From positions 1-42,919 of the forward strand of contig CABUDQ010000015.1 of the NCBI GenBank assembly GCA_902490365.1: a DNA stretch of 42,919 bases, written 5' to 3'. The translations under genes were made by a program, and so were the position numbers. The first letter of the stretch is position 1. Every line of letters begins with the position of its first letter. Below, in pieces: positions 1 to 9,942 of the stretch. This DNA is from an uncultured Collinsella sp. (GTDB lineage: Bacteria; Actinomycetota; Coriobacteriia; Coriobacteriales; Coriobacteriaceae). The notes under the pieces were generated by a model that saw only the letters and a list, made by a program, of their open reading frames with translations, searched no databases and was not told the origin of the DNA.

Positions 1-1
1 T

Positions 2-3000
2 TCCATTTTTACGAAACGGTGGGTGAAGGGAAGCGCGGTCCTCGTTGCCACCGCAGCGACGCTCGTGTTTGCCAATCCCCAGCAGGCGATTGCCACGCCG
101 CTCAAGGGCGTCGACTCAGCGACCGTGTCCCAGTCTGCCTCGAATGTCGTCGACATCGATTTCGCTGACGGTATCAAGGGCCGTATTACGTTCCTCGAGG
201 ACGGTATTTTCCGTTATAACGTCGACCCCAAGGGTGAGTTTTCCGATTACGCCACACCGCGCAGTAAGTCCCACACGGCTAAAATCCAGGCTCAGCCCGA
301 TACCTCGGACACCTACAGCAAGCCGAGTGCGACGGTTGCCGACAAGGGCGACACTATCGAGATCACCGGCGGAAAGGCGACCGTGATCCTGGACAAGGCG
401 ACTGGCAAGATGAGTATCAAGTCAGGCGACCGTGTCGTGGTTTCCGAGTCCGCGTCTCTCGACCTTGATAAGAAGGGTACCGTCCAGACGCTCGCCAAGG
501 AGAAGTCCGAGAACTTCTTTGGCGGCGGCACCCAGAACGGACGCTTCCTGCACACCAACCAGACCATCGCCATCTCCAACACGAACAACTGGACCGATGG
601 CGGCGTTGCCTCGCCCAACCCGTTTTATTGGACGAGTGACGGCTACGGCGTACTCCGAAACACGTTTGCAGAGGGTTCCTACGACTTCGGTTCCACGGAC
701 TCATCGACGGTCACGACTTTGCACAGCGAGAATGAGTTTGATGCCTACTACTTCGTGGCGACCAACGAGGGCGCTTCGAACGTGGCAACCGAGATGCTGC
801 AGGACTACTACAAGGTGACCGGTAACCCGGTACTGCTGCCCGAGTACGGGTTCTACCTTGGTCATCTTAATGCCTATAACCGTGATGGCTGGTCAACGAC
901 CTCGGGTCAAAAGAAGTGGGAGACCAAGGGCAGCAAGTCCTCGAGCGAGAAGGGCGTCGTTAAGTACGAGTCTGGCATGTCGACGGGCTACAAGCTCGAC
1001 GGCACACTTGCGGCCGAGACGCTCAACGGTGAGGGCCCTTCGGTTGATACCGAGAACATGAAAGCGACCGATTTCGACCGCCAGTTCTCTGCTCGGCAGG
1101 TTATCGATGACTACGAGGACAACGACATGCCGCTCGGTTGGTTCCTGCCGAACGACGGCTACGGCGCCGGCTATGGCCAGAACGGTTACTACAAGACCGG
1201 CGGCGTCAACTCCGACGGAACGAGCTCGGCTGACCGTCTTAACGCTGTGCGTGCCAATGTCGACAACCTTAAGAAGTTCACCGAGTATGCCAACTCCAAG
1301 GGTGTGAGCACGGGCTTGTGGACCCAGTCCAACCTTGAGCCCGACAGCAACTCCGAGACCCCGTGGCACCTGCTTCGCGACTTCGACGCCGAGGTCAAGA
1401 CGGGAGGCATCTCTACCCTTAAGACCGACGTCGCCTGGGTTGGATCTGGCTACTCCTTTGGTCTTAATGGCATCAAGACAGCTTATGACACGGTGACGAC
1501 CGGCGCCAACAAGCGCCCCAACATCATCACGCTCGATGGTTGGGCCGGCACGCAGCGCTTTGGCGGCATTTGGACCGGCGACCAGTATGGCGGTAACTGG
1601 GAGTACATTCGCTTCCATATCCCCACGTATATCGGTCAGAGTCTTTCGGGCAACCCCAACATCGGCTCCGACATGGATGGCATCTTTGGCGGCGACCCCA
1701 TCATCTCTGCGCGTGACTACCAGTGGAAGACGTTCACGCCCTCTATGCTTGACATGGACGGTTGGGGCACCTACCGTAAATCGCCCATGACGCACGGCGA
1801 TCCCTACACAGGCATCTCGCGCTTCTACCTCAAGCTCAAGGCGCAGCTCATGCCCTATATCTACACGAGCGCGGCCTCGGCGGCCAACATCGACACGGGT
1901 AACGGCGATGCCGGCCTGCCCATGATCCGCGCCATGCTGCTTTCCGACAACTCCGAGTACGCCGCAAGCACTTCGACGCAGTACCAGTATATGTTCGGTG
2001 AGAACTTCCTAGTGGCACCGGTGTATCAGGATACCCAGGCAGACGAGAACGGCAACGACATTCGCAATGGGATTTACCTCCCCAACTACGGCACCGACGA
2101 GAATCCCACCATCTGGATCGATTACTTCTCGGGTAAGCAGTATCGCGGCGGCCAGGTTCTCAACAACTACGAGGCTCCGCTTTGGAAGCTGCCGCTGTTT
2201 GTGAAGGCCAACGCTATCGTGCCGATGTACGCCGAGAACAACAACCCCGAGGCCGTGAGCGACACCAACACCAAGGGTACCGACCGCAGCCAGCGTATCG
2301 TCGAGTTCTTCGCCACCGAGGGCGACGGTACCTTTACGCAGTACGAGGACGACGGCTCCTCCATCGAGAACAACACGGCTGAGGACGATTCCTACGGTAC
2401 GATCGACAATATCTCCTACGGTGAGCATGTGAGCACCGTCTACAGCTCCAAGGCCGCAGGCGGCACCGCGACCTTTACCGCCGAGGCCTCGCAGGGTGGC
2501 TACAACGGCTACGACTCCAACCGCACCACGACCTTCGTGGCCAATGTGTCCGCCAAGCCCACGAGCGTTGTCGCCAAGAACGGCGGATCCGCACTCAACG
2601 TGGTTGAGGTCGACTCGCAGGAGACCTTTGACGCCGCGACCCCCGAGGCCGGCCAGGCGGTCTACTTCTACAGCGAGACCCCCAACCTCAACCACTACGG
2701 CAGCGATGCGGACGGCACCGAGGCCGAGCAGGGCGAGAGCTTCAACAACACCAAGATCACCACGAACCCCAAGGTCTACGTCAAGTTCGCGAAGACCGAT
2801 GTTGCTGCAGCGGCGCAGACGCTTGAGCTGGGCGGTTTCGTGAACGCCGACGCCACGCTCACAGCCGATCGCCTCAACGAGAACCTCTCCGCACCCACGA
2901 ACCTTGCTGCCCCCGAGGACGTCACGACCCCAACGAGCATCAAGCTCACCTGGGGAAAGGTCGATGGTGCTACCTCCTACGACCTTAAGGTCGACGGCAC

Positions 3001-6000
3001 TGTGTTTGCCGTGGGTGATGCGGCCGAGTTCACGCACACCGACCTCGCCTACAATAGCAAGCACACCTACCAGATTCGTTCGCGCAACGCCGAGGGTTAC
3101 TCCGCCTGGAGCGATGTGCTCGAGGCGAACTCCGCACTCGATCCGTGGCGGAACGTCCCCGACGCCGAGCAAATCACCTGGGAGGGCTCACTTTACGGCA
3201 GCCATAAGGCCGAGCTCGCCTTCGACCATGAGTTCCAGTCGGGCGACGGCGGTTTCCACTCCGGTGGCAACGATCTGGGCAAGGCGCTTACCGTTGACTA
3301 TGGACGCGCTTACAAGCTCGATAAGCTCGAGTACTATCCGCGCGATGACGCCGGCAACGGCACTGTGACCAAGATGCGTGTTGAGACGAGTCTCGATGGC
3401 GTCCACTGGACGAGCCAGGAGGTCGATTGGGCACGTTCCGCTGATTGTAAGACGGTAGCGTTTGACGGCACCGTGGCCGCCCGTTACGTGCGCATGACAC
3501 CGCTCGCCTCGGTCGGCAATTTCTTCTCCGCGTCCGAGATTGCCATCTACAAGACCGACGGCACGGATGGCTTCGCCGTGGGCTCCAACCTCAACAAGGC
3601 CACGATCTCCGACGGAGACTACTCCAACATGAAGAACTATCTGGGCCTCGAGAATCGCGAGCCCGATACCCCGACGTTCGGTTCGCAGATCCGCGACCAC
3701 TTCGCCGACCTCAACGATAACGGCGTTTACGACGTCTACGATTACTCGTTCACCATGGCGGGTCTTGACGGCGGCACTAAACAAAAGGGCAAGGTCGCAG
3801 GTTCGCTCGCGGTGATTCCGAGTAAGACCGAGGTCGAGGCCGGTGATGAGATCACCGTTGATGTCTATGCGGCCGACGCCAAGAACGTCAACGCCCTGGG
3901 CGCTCTCGTCAACTTCAAGAGCGACCAGTTCGAGTTTGTGTCCGAGAGCATCGCGCAGGACGGCTCGACTGCCGGCATGGAGAACCTGTCTCGCGAGAAG
4001 GTCCAGTTCGCGGACAGAACGCAGACTATCAATCTCGCCTTTGCCAACCGCGGCGATGGCAAGCTCTACAACGGTACCGGCGCGGTGGCGAGTTTCAAGC
4101 TCAAGGCCAAGACCGCCGGCAAGGTCGAACTGCCCTCGACATCTTGGCTCATCGGTCCGGCATGCGACGCACTTGAGTTTGCGAGCGACGGCACGGTGAC
4201 GATGCCGGATGTTCCTCAGCCAACGGTCGCCGAGTACGGTCAGGATGCCTTCAACATCACGATGACCAACGATGAGCTCACGACCGACGACGGGACCAAC
4301 GTCGAGAAACTTATCCAGCAGAAGAGCTATAACGCGCTGTTCGATAATAACGAGGGCGACAACGGCTTTGAGTTCCTATGGAACTGGCAGGGCAACTGGG
4401 ACAGCGAGGGTAAGCTTCCGAGTTACGTGAAGCTTCCCACCACGATGACATTCGCATTTAAGACGCCGTCGAAACTCGATAGTGTCGAGGTCGTTAACCG
4501 CAACGGTGGCAACGGAACCGTGCAGAAGATCAAGGCTGTCGTGACGTTCGAGGATGGCTCGACCCAAGAGTTCGCGGGCGGGGAGTACGATTCCTTCCGG
4601 GCTCGCTACGCCTTTGGCCTCTCTGCCGAGAACAAGGGCAAGAAGGCGACCAAGGTCGAGGTCACGCCGCTTGAGGCATCGGGTGACCAGATGCTCACAC
4701 TGCGTGAGGTCAACTTCAACTACACGCAGGGTGTCGAGGCCATCGAGGGTGTCGAGCTAGGCAAGAACCAGACCGAGTTCTTTGAAGGCGACGTTACGCT
4801 CGTCGACGCCAAGGCCACGCCTGAGAGCGCCGGCTACCCCTATGTGACGGTCGAGAGCTCCGACCCCTCTGTGGTAAGCGTCTCCGCTGTTCAGGCTGGC
4901 GATAGCGTGAGCTACTACCTGCGTGCCAACAAGGCCGGCAAGGCAAAGATCACGGTGGCGTCGGTACTCGACCCCTCCAAGACCGCATCCTATGAGGTCG
5001 AGGTCAAGGCTGGTGTCGATACCTCTGCGCTCGTGGCAGCGCTTTCCAAGGCCGCGGGCTACAGCGAGTCCGTCTACACTAAGGATTCCTATGCAGCTCT
5101 CACCACTGCGGTCGAGGCGGCTCAGAAGCTCCTCGACGGCGGCCAAGGCAGCTATAGCAAGAAGGATGTCGCAGACGCCACAGCCAAGATCGAGAAGGCA
5201 ATCGACGGCCTCAAGATGCGCCCTGTCGATGAGAAGATTCTCATCAACACGCCCGAGAACCGCAAGAACGTCAAGGTGTCCGGCTTCTCGAGTGAGGCCG
5301 ACTACGAGGGCAGCAACGCCGTCAACGCTCTCGACGGCGACGAGCGGACGCTTTGGCACAGCGACTGGGCCCATGGGACCGGTATGCCCCAGTATCTGAG
5401 TGTCGACCTGGGCCGCGACTACGATCTCACCGACGTTACATTCCTGCCGCGCCAGGACGGCGGCACTAACGGCGATATCTTCGAGGCCGAGATACTGGTC
5501 TCCGACACTGCCGACGGTTATGAGATGGGCACCGCCGCGTCGATGGGTACGTTCGCCTTCGACAACGACGGCCGCGTGCTCACCGACCGTGGCGACTGGA
5601 AACAGATGAGCTTTGGCGCCGCGCGCGGTCGCTACGTGACCGTCAAGGTGATTCACGCCGGCGGTGGCAACGTTGATGCCTACTGCAGCATGGCGGAGCT
5701 CAAGTTCTACGGTACGGCCGTCCCCGATCCGGTGGCGAAGGATGATCTCGCTACCGCGATCGAAAAGGTTGCTGCCGAGGTTGCTGCCGGCGACCTCAAG
5801 GCCGGTGACTACACCGAGGCCTCCTGGACGGCGCTCGAGAACGCCCTGGCGAGCGCCCGCGCCATCTTGAGCGACGAGAACGCCACGCAGGACGAGGTCG
5901 ACCAGGCGCTCAGGGCGCTCGAGAGCGCCCGCGGCGCGCTCGAGAAGACCCCGGTGGCCCCGGTCGAGAATCCGACTAAGAAGCAGCTCAAGGCCCTGGT

Positions 6001-6403
6001 CAAGCAGGCGAAGGAGACTGACACCAGGGGCAAGACGGCCGAGTCTGTCAAGGCCCTGACGGATGCCATTACCTACGCCGAGGACGTCTTGGGTGATGAG
6101 AATGCTTCCGACACCCAGCTCCAGGCGGCCTATGACCAGCTCAAGCTGGCTATTGAGAGCCTCAAGGATGCCGATTCCGGCAATCAGGGCGGCTCGGGCA
6201 ACCAGGGTTCCGGCAATGGCTCGAACGGCGGCAACCAAGCGGGCAAGCCCGCAGGCGACAAGGCCCAGGGCAGCAAGAAGAACGGTTCGGCGATTCCCAA
6301 TACCGGAGACCAGACGGCGGCGACCGTCGCGACCGTCGGTGGTCTTGGCGCCATCATCGCCGCGATCGGCGCTTTCTTCCATCGTCGCAGCAAGGCTAAG
6401 TAG
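2..6403 (+). CDS. Sortase-anchored multidomain GH31 glycosidase, probable alpha-N-acetylgalactosaminidase (5' end outside window)
   Basis: The frame is open to the left edge, so the true start probably lies outside; numbering here is from the GTG at 23. A signal peptide is visible (basic start, hydrophobic stretch, ending near QQAIA). A GH31 N-terminal sandwich and barrel occupy about 30-900. The probable nucleophile is D469 in LKTDVAWVG and the probable acid/base is D520 in IWTGDQYGG. These motifs resemble GH31 enzymes acting on GalNAc-alpha-Ser/Thr of mucin (recalled, not searched). Then follow fibronectin III (954-1038), an F5/8 or CBM32 domain (1040-1177), a dockerin-like DLNDNGVYDVYD segment (1229-1245), a cohesin-like domain (1257-1394), a discoidin-like domain (1398-1571), an Ig-like domain, a FIVAR repeat, a second CBM32 (1740-1900) and two more FIVAR repeats. 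The C-terminus has a Gly/Asn/Ser linker, the sortase motif IPNTG at 2091-2095, a membrane segment and RRSKAK. Role: cell-wall-anchored mucin glycan degradation. GH31 is certain; GalNAc specificity is likely. Confidence 0.88.
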   Translation, partial: SIFTKRWVKGSAVLVATAATLVFANPQQAIATPLKGVDSATVSQSASNVVDIDFADGIKGRITFLEDGIFRYNVDPKGEFSDYATPRSKSHTAKIQAQPDTSDTYSKPSATVADKGDTIEITGGKATVILDKATGKMSIKSGDRVVVSESASLDLDKKGTVQTLAKEKSENFFGGGTQNGRFLHTNQTIAISNTNNWTDGGVASPNPFYWTSDGYGVLRNTFAEGSYDFGSTDSSTVTTLHSENEFDAYYFVATNEGASNVATEMLQDYYKVTGNPVLLPEYGFYLGHLNAYNRDGWSTTSGQKKWETKGSKSSSEKGVVKYESGMSTGYKLDGTLAAETLNGEGPSVDTENMKATDFDRQFSARQVIDDYEDNDMPLGWFLPNDGYGAGYGQNGYYKTGGVNSDGTSSADRLNAVRANVDNLKKFTEYANSKGVSTGLWTQSNLEPDSNSETPWHLLRDFDAEVKTGGISTLKTDVAWVGSGYSFGLNGIKTAYDTVTTGANKRPNIITLDGWAGTQRFGGIWTGDQYGGNWEYIRFHIPTYIGQSLSGNPNIGSDMDGIFGGDPIISARDYQWKTFTPSMLDMDGWGTYRKSPMTHGDPYTGISRFYLKLKAQLMPYIYTSAASAANIDTGNGDAGLPMIRAMLLSDNSEYAASTSTQYQYMFGENFLVAPVYQDTQADENGNDIRNGIYLPNYGTDENPTIWIDYFSGKQYRGGQVLNNYEAPLWKLPLFVKANAIVPMYAENNNPEAVSDTNTKGTDRSQRIVEFFATEGDGTFTQYEDDGSSIENNTAEDDSYGTIDNISYGEHVSTVYSSKAAGGTATFTAEASQGGYNGYDSNRTTTFVANVSAKPTSVVAKNGGSALNVVEVDSQETFDAATPEAGQAVYFYSETPNLNHYGSDADGTEAEQGESFNNTKITTNPKVYVKFAKTDVAAAAQTLELGGFVNADATLTADRLNENLSAPTNLAAPEDVTTPTSIKLTWGKVDGATSYDLKVDGTVFAVGDAAEFTHTDLAYNSKHTYQIRSRNAEGYSAWSDVLEANSALDPWRNVPDAEQITWEGSLYGSHKAELAFDHEFQSGDGGFHSGGNDLGKALTVDYGRAYKLDKLEYYPRDDAGNGTVTKMRVETSLDGVHWTSQEVDWARSADCKTVAFDGTVAARYVRMTPLASVGNFFSASEIAIYKTDGTDGFAVGSNLNKATISDGDYSNMKNYLGLENREPDTPTFGSQIRDHFADLNDNGVYDVYDYSFTMAGLDGGTKQKGKVAGSLAVIPSKTEVEAGDEITVDVYAADAKNVNALGALVNFKSDQFEFVSESIAQDGSTAGMENLSREKVQFADRTQTINLAFANRGDGKLYNGTGAVASFKLKAKTAGKVELPSTSWLIGPACDALEFASDGTVTMPDVPQPTVAEYGQDAFNITMTNDELTTDDGTNVEKLIQQKSYNALFDNNEGDNGFEFLWNWQGNWDSEGKLPSYVKLPTTMTFAFKTPSKLDSVEVVNRNGGNGTVQKIKAVVTFEDGSTQEFAGGEYDSFRARYAFGLSAENKGKKATKVEVTPLEASGDQMLTLREVNFNYTQGVEAIEGVELGKNQTEFFEGDVTLVDAKATPESAGYPYVTVESSDPSVVSVSAVQAGDSVSYYLRANKAGKAKITVASVLDPSKTASYEVEVKAGVDTSALVAALSKAAGYSESVYTKDSYAALTTAVEAAQKLLDGGQGSYSKKDVADATAKIEKAIDGLKMRPVDEKILINTPENRKNVKVSGFSSEADYEGSNAVNALDGDERTLWHSDWAHGTGMPQYLSVDLGRDYDLTDVTFLPRQDGGTNGDIFEAEILVSDTADGYEMGTAASMGTFAFDNDGRVLTDRGDWKQMSFGAARGRYVTVKVIHAGGGNVDAYCSMAELKFYGTAVPDPVAKDDLATAIEKVAAEVAAGDLKAGDYTEASWTALENALASARAILSDENATQDEVDQALRALESARGALEKTPVAPVENPTKKQLKALVKQAKETDTRGKTAESVKALTDAITYAEDVLGDENASDTQLQAAYDQLKLAIESLKDADSGNQGGSGNQGSGNGSNGGNQAGKPAGDKAQGSKKNGSAIPNTGDQTAATVATVGGLGAIIAAIGAFFHRRSKAK

Positions 6404-6423
6404 CCCCAGCAACAGCTAAGCAA

Positions 6424-6465
6424 GCGTGCCCGCCGTCCCACCCAAGGACGGTGGGCACGCTTTTT
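6424..6465 (+). terminator. Rho-independent terminator after the GH31 gene
   Basis: A 15-bp stem (GCGTGCCCGCCGTCC with its near-perfect complement, one G/A change) is followed by TTTTT. It separates the GH31 gene from purE. Confidence 0.85.
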
Positions 6466-6620
6466 GAATGTAGGCGGAAAGCTCCGACCCTTCGGCCTTA
6501 ATCTCGCAAAGCGTTCCGTCTCCCGCCGAACACATCAGCATCGGCGGCTATACTTGAATTATTTGCAGTTAAGGGTCGCGGATTGGCCGCGTCACCGCTC
6601 TCAACAGGAGGTCTTTGTTT

Positions 6621-7085
6621 ATGGCAGATCAGAAGCCGGTTGTCGGGATCATCATGGGCTCCAAGTCCGATCTGGGCGTTATGGAGGGCTGCACCGCCGA
6701 GCTCGAGGCACTGGGTGTGCCCTATGAGCTCGTGATTGCAAGCGCGCACCGCACGCCGGCGAAGGTCCATGAGTGGGCCTCGACTGCTGCCGACCGCGGC
6801 ATCAAGGTGATTATCGCTGCCGCCGGCAAGGCCGCTCACCTGGGTGGCGTCGTGGCAGCCTTTACGCCGCTCCCGGTCATCGGCGTGCCTATGAAGACGA
6901 GCGACCTGGGTGGTATGGACTCGCTGCTGTCGATGGTGCAGATGCCTTCGGGCGTGCCCGTTGCCTGCGTGGCCATCAACGGTGCCAAGAACGCCGCTAT
7001 CTATGCCACGCAGATCCTGGGCGCCTGCGACCCCGAGTATCGCAAGGTTATCGAGAAGATGAAGCAGGAGATGGCTGACGCCTAA
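6621..7085 (+). CDS. purE: N5-carboxyaminoimidazole ribonucleotide mutase PurE
   Basis: 154 residues, the usual length for class I PurE. It interconverts N5-CAIR and CAIR in de novo purine synthesis in the cytoplasm. GSKSD near residue 13 binds the phosphate, SAHRTP carries the catalytic His, and the glycine-rich AAAGKAAHLGG follows. The ATG at 6621 is chosen because AGGAGG lies 8 bases upstream; a TTG six bases earlier would sit inside that site. A TATACT box at 6549-6554 is a possible -10 element. No purK is in the window. The gene is separate from purF-purM-purN and sits 36 bp ahead of the sortase gene, with which it may be cotranscribed. Confidence 0.96.
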   Translation: MADQKPVVGIIMGSKSDLGVMEGCTAELEALGVPYELVIASAHRTPAKVHEWASTAADRGIKVIIAAAGKAAHLGGVVAAFTPLPVIGVPMKTSDLGGMDSLLSMVQMPSGVPVACVAINGAKNAAIYATQILGACDPEYRKVIEKMKQEMADA

Positions 7086-7121
7086 GCGCTCTGCCAGTCC
7101 ATTTGCAGCATAAGGAGAGCC

Positions 7122-8120
7122 ATGTCCGACTATCAGGGAAAGCGTTTTTCGGCTTCTCGGATTCCCGATCCAGCCACGTCGGGAGCAGCCCGCGCGCCGC
7201 AACAGGGTCGGACATCCTCTCCTCAGCAGCCGCGCGCGCCACGCCCCGTGACGCCGGCGAAGCATCGCCGCCAGGATACACCTGCTGCATATCGCCCTTC
7301 GTCATACAGTACGGCCAAGAAGTCACCTCGCTCTTCGGCGCATACCGCGCCATCGAGCCATACCGAGCCACCGCGCAAAAAGCGCCGCTCCGTTATCCCC
7401 ATCTTGCTCATCATCATTGGCATCGGCCTGATCGTTGCTGCGGCCGCCATCTTTATTAATGCCCAGATTGGCTACAAGCAGGCGAGCGAGTCGTATCAAA
7501 AGATCGAAAAGCAATATGTGAGCGACAAGGACGCCAGCGGCGTGCCGATTATCGACTTCAATGCGCTTGCCCAGACAAATCCCGAGGTTGTGGGTTGGAT
7601 TTACGCGCCCGGCACCAACATCAACTACCCCGTGGTACAGACCAACAACAACTCCAAGTACCTCAACACGCTGTTCGACGGCACCGCCAATGCCTCGGGA
7701 GCCATCTTCTTGGATAGCGACGACACCGCGCCGGGCATGGTGGATCAGCAGACCACGATTTACGGTCATCACATGAACGACGGTTCGATGTTCAACGTGA
7801 TTTCGAACACGACCGATCAGGCGACGTTCGACAGCATGGAATACGTGTACTACATCACGCGCGATGCGACGTATAAGTTGCGTCCGCTGGCGACCAAGGT
7901 GGTCGAGGACACGTATGCCAAGGCGCGCACGCCCAACTTTGAGGGCGATGACGGACTGAAGAATTACCTGTCCGAGATGCTCGACGGTGCCTCTGCCGTG
8001 GCGAGCGATGCCACCGATCGTGCCGCTTCGGCAACCAAGGTCGTAACGCTTGTGACCTGTCGTTCGCTGTCATTTAGCAATACGCGCGCCGTCATGGTGC
8101 TCACGCCGGTCGAGGAATAG
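7122..8120 (+). CDS. Class B sortase
   Basis: 332-residue membrane-anchored transpeptidase that joins LPXTG-like surface proteins to the cell wall. Residues 1-88 are Pro/Ser/Arg-rich and probably disordered in the cytoplasm. A basic PRKKRR stretch precedes one membrane helix (about 91-112), and the rest is the extracellular sortase barrel. The triad is visible: H216 in IYGHHMNDGSMF, C313 in TLVTC and R322 in SNTR. YGHHM and the domain layout fit class B. RBS AAGGAGA lies before the ATG. The nearby GH31 protein carries IPNTG and is a plausible substrate, though housekeeping anchoring is usually class A; that link is inference. Confidence 0.93.
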   Translation: MSDYQGKRFSASRIPDPATSGAARAPQQGRTSSPQQPRAPRPVTPAKHRRQDTPAAYRPSSYSTAKKSPRSSAHTAPSSHTEPPRKKRRSVIPILLIIIGIGLIVAAAAIFINAQIGYKQASESYQKIEKQYVSDKDASGVPIIDFNALAQTNPEVVGWIYAPGTNINYPVVQTNNNSKYLNTLFDGTANASGAIFLDSDDTAPGMVDQQTTIYGHHMNDGSMFNVISNTTDQATFDSMEYVYYITRDATYKLRPLATKVVEDTYAKARTPNFEGDDGLKNYLSEMLDGASAVASDATDRAASATKVVTLVTCRSLSFSNTRAVMVLTPVEE

Positions 8121-8188
8121 ATTGTTGAGAGTAGCTAAAAGAGCCCCGTCCCAAATGAGCTACTCGACGACGGTAAAAAGGAGAAATG

Positions 8189-8605
8189 ATGCTTGAAAGT
8201 GGCAAATCGATGCCTTCGGTTGATGCTTGGCTGCGCGAAGCCAAGGCCGATGTTTCGGCGGCTGATTGTGGGATGTACCTGACACACAACGGCGTGGTGC
8301 GCGCGACGCCCAAGGCCGAGGTGCGCGGAGTCGAGACCGATGGCGTGGCGCCGGGCCACAAGGTGGGCGGCATGGCGTTTGGCTTCGATGCCGAAAAGGT
8401 GCAGGCCGCTATCGAGGCAACGCACGCGATGCCGGGTATCGGTTACGTGCGCGTGTGGTTGGCGAGTGGCGAGCTTACCGTGGGCGACGACATCATGCTC
8501 GTGCTCATTGGCGGGGACATTCGCCCACATGTGGTCGATGCGCTGCAGGCGCTCGTCGGTACCATTAAAAATGAGTGTGTGAGCGAGGTCGAGCGCGAGG
8601 CATAG
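8189..8605 (+). CDS. MoaE-like protein (molybdopterin synthase large-subunit family)
   Basis: 138 residues. The second half (GYVRVWLASGELTVGDDIMLVLIGGDIRPHV...) follows the MoaE pattern of a hydrophobic strand, a V-G-D-xx turn and a helix ending in an acidic tail. However, the canonical WKKE active-site segment is not seen: the end reads LVGTIKNECVSEVE. A catalytic role in molybdopterin synthesis is therefore doubtful, and no MoaD or other moa gene is present. There are two adjacent ATGs (8186, 8189); the second has AAGGAG at the better spacing of five bases. Between the sortase gene and this one is a small inverted repeat (GAGTAGCT ... AGCTACTC). A strong hairpin terminator follows the stop. 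Confidence 0.5.
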   Translation: MLESGKSMPSVDAWLREAKADVSAADCGMYLTHNGVVRATPKAEVRGVETDGVAPGHKVGGMAFGFDAEKVQAAIEATHAMPGIGYVRVWLASGELTVGDDIMLVLIGGDIRPHVVDALQALVGTIKNECVSEVEREA

Positions 8606-8637
8606 GACTTTGCGATCAATTCGAGTCCATCTATAGC

Positions 8638-8679
8638 AAAAGCCCGTTGGCAGTTCAATCAGTCTGCCAGCAGGCTTTT
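8638..8679. terminator. Bidirectional hairpin terminator
   Basis: AAAAGCCCGTTGGCAG pairs with CTGCCAGCAGGCTTTT (two wobble pairs), with a 10-base loop. The A run on the left and T run on the right allow it to end both the MoaE-like gene and the convergent CmpB-like gene. Confidence 0.8.
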
Positions 8680-8712
8680 CTGTGCGTTGGAAAATCTCGG
8701 CATTGCGTGGCG

Positions 8713-9942
8713 CTACACGCGCGTCGCATCCTTGGGACTCATGGTCATGCTCTGGAAGCGGTTCTCCATGTAGTCGTTATCGAAATACTTGCCGTAGAAC
8801 TGCGCGACGGGAATATCCGACTCCGTGCCGTTGACGCGCTGGTACCAGTAGTCGAGCGACTGCAGCGTCATGACGCCGTCGACCAGCATAATGACGGTAA
8901 AGATGACGGTAGCCGAGTAGCGACTCTTCCACGGAATCATGTTGATGAGCTTGAGCAGCCTCGGCAACAGCAGCTTGATCCAGATAAGGCCACCCAGGCC
9001 CCACAGGCAGGCAAAGCCCGTGCAGGTGCGTCCGCCCGTAAGGGCGGCGAGTGGGTCGGGCATGCCGAACAGCTTCATGTGCGAGTAGCTCCACGAGACC
9101 ACGCCAAATGAGGTCTGCATAAACCAGCCCACGAACACCTCAAAGCTCGCGCCGAGCACAGCGCTTACCAGGAAAATGATGATGGGGTTCTTTTTATAGA
9201 AGCGGTTGAGCACCATGGTCATGAGTACGGCGCCAAAGCCATAGATGGGGCTGAAGGGACCAAACAGCATGCCGGCGCGGTTCTGGTAGACGCCCGGGTC
9301 GTCGACTGTCATATGCCAGATGTCCTCGGCGATCAGGCCGAGCACGCAGCAGACGAAGAATACCCAGAACAGGTTGAAGTAGTTGAGCTTGATGTAGCCC
9401 TCGCCGGTTTCATCGCGGCCGAGCATGCCCTCCGCCGCGGCGTCACGGTCGAGCATCTCCTGCAGGCGGCGCTGCAGTTCGCGCTCCTGGCGCAGCGTGG
9501 GGTCGACGGTTGCCGAAAGCGCGACGAGGATGCCGAGCTGAATGGCAGGACGCAGCAGGAAGGGCCCGATGCCCTGGAGCATCACGTCGACCAAAAGCTC
9601 GACGACGGTGAATGCAATAAGGATGTAGGACAGGCGGGCGGCGTTGCGGCGCTGATTTTTGATAAGGTCCAGGCCAAAGATGATCAGGATGACGGCACTT
9701 GCCGCAGAGAGCATGATGCCGGCGACGATGAGTCCAACCGAGACCAGCATATTGTCGCCGAGCTTTTCGGCGGCGTTGCCGTTGATAAGCGCGGTGATGA
9801 CCTGCCACATAAAGGCAGCGACCGACGGGAGCGTGCCCACGCCGGATAGGATGCACAGGACGGCGTACACCTTAATGATGAGGGGAATCTTCTTGACCTC
9901 CGTGGCGCTGGGGACGCTGGGGTCGAGTTCGTTTCGATCCAT
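8713..9942 (-). CDS. CmpB-type putative ABC transporter membrane protein (type IV family)
   Basis: 409-residue integral membrane protein. Helices are evident at about 23-48, 66-93, 103-127, 134-146, 190-212, 232-250, 258-280 and 335-355. A charged cytoplasmic loop (about 148-188, LRQERELQRRLQEMLDRDAA) divides an N-terminal four-helix part from the C-terminal domain. That domain, with FGPFSPIYGFGAVLM and the W-S-Y region, matches the poorly characterised ABC_trans_CmpB family. RBS AAAGG precedes the ATG. It is a single-gene unit convergent with the MoaE-like gene, and no ATPase is adjacent, so the transport role is a family label rather than a demonstrated function. Confidence 0.7.
   Translation of the reverse strand: MDRNELDPSVPSATEVKKIPLIIKVYAVLCILSGVGTLPSVAAFMWQVITALINGNAAEKLGDNMLVSVGLIVAGIMLSAASAVILIIFGLDLIKNQRRNAARLSYILIAFTVVELLVDVMLQGIGPFLLRPAIQLGILVALSATVDPTLRQERELQRRLQEMLDRDAAAEGMLGRDETGEGYIKLNYFNLFWVFFVCCVLGLIAEDIWHMTVDDPGVYQNRAGMLFGPFSPIYGFGAVLMTMVLNRFYKKNPIIIFLVSAVLGASFEVFVGWFMQTSFGVVSWSYSHMKLFGMPDPLAALTGGRTCTGFACLWGLGGLIWIKLLLPRLLKLINMIPWKSRYSATVIFTVIMLVDGVMTLQSLDYWYQRVNGTESDIPVAQFYGKYFDNDYMENRFQSMTMSPKDATRV

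Noticed and set aside
3709..4205. Evidence of a cellulosome
   Set aside because: One dockerin-like and one cohesin-like segment in a mucin-type enzyme do not make a cellulosome; no scaffoldin or cellulase is in the window.
4757..6412. Long antisense reading frame opposite the GH31 gene
   Set aside because: Lacks recognisable domains and follows the third-codon-position GC bias of the sense gene. Similar shadow frames opposite purF, nfnL and glmU were rejected for the same reason.
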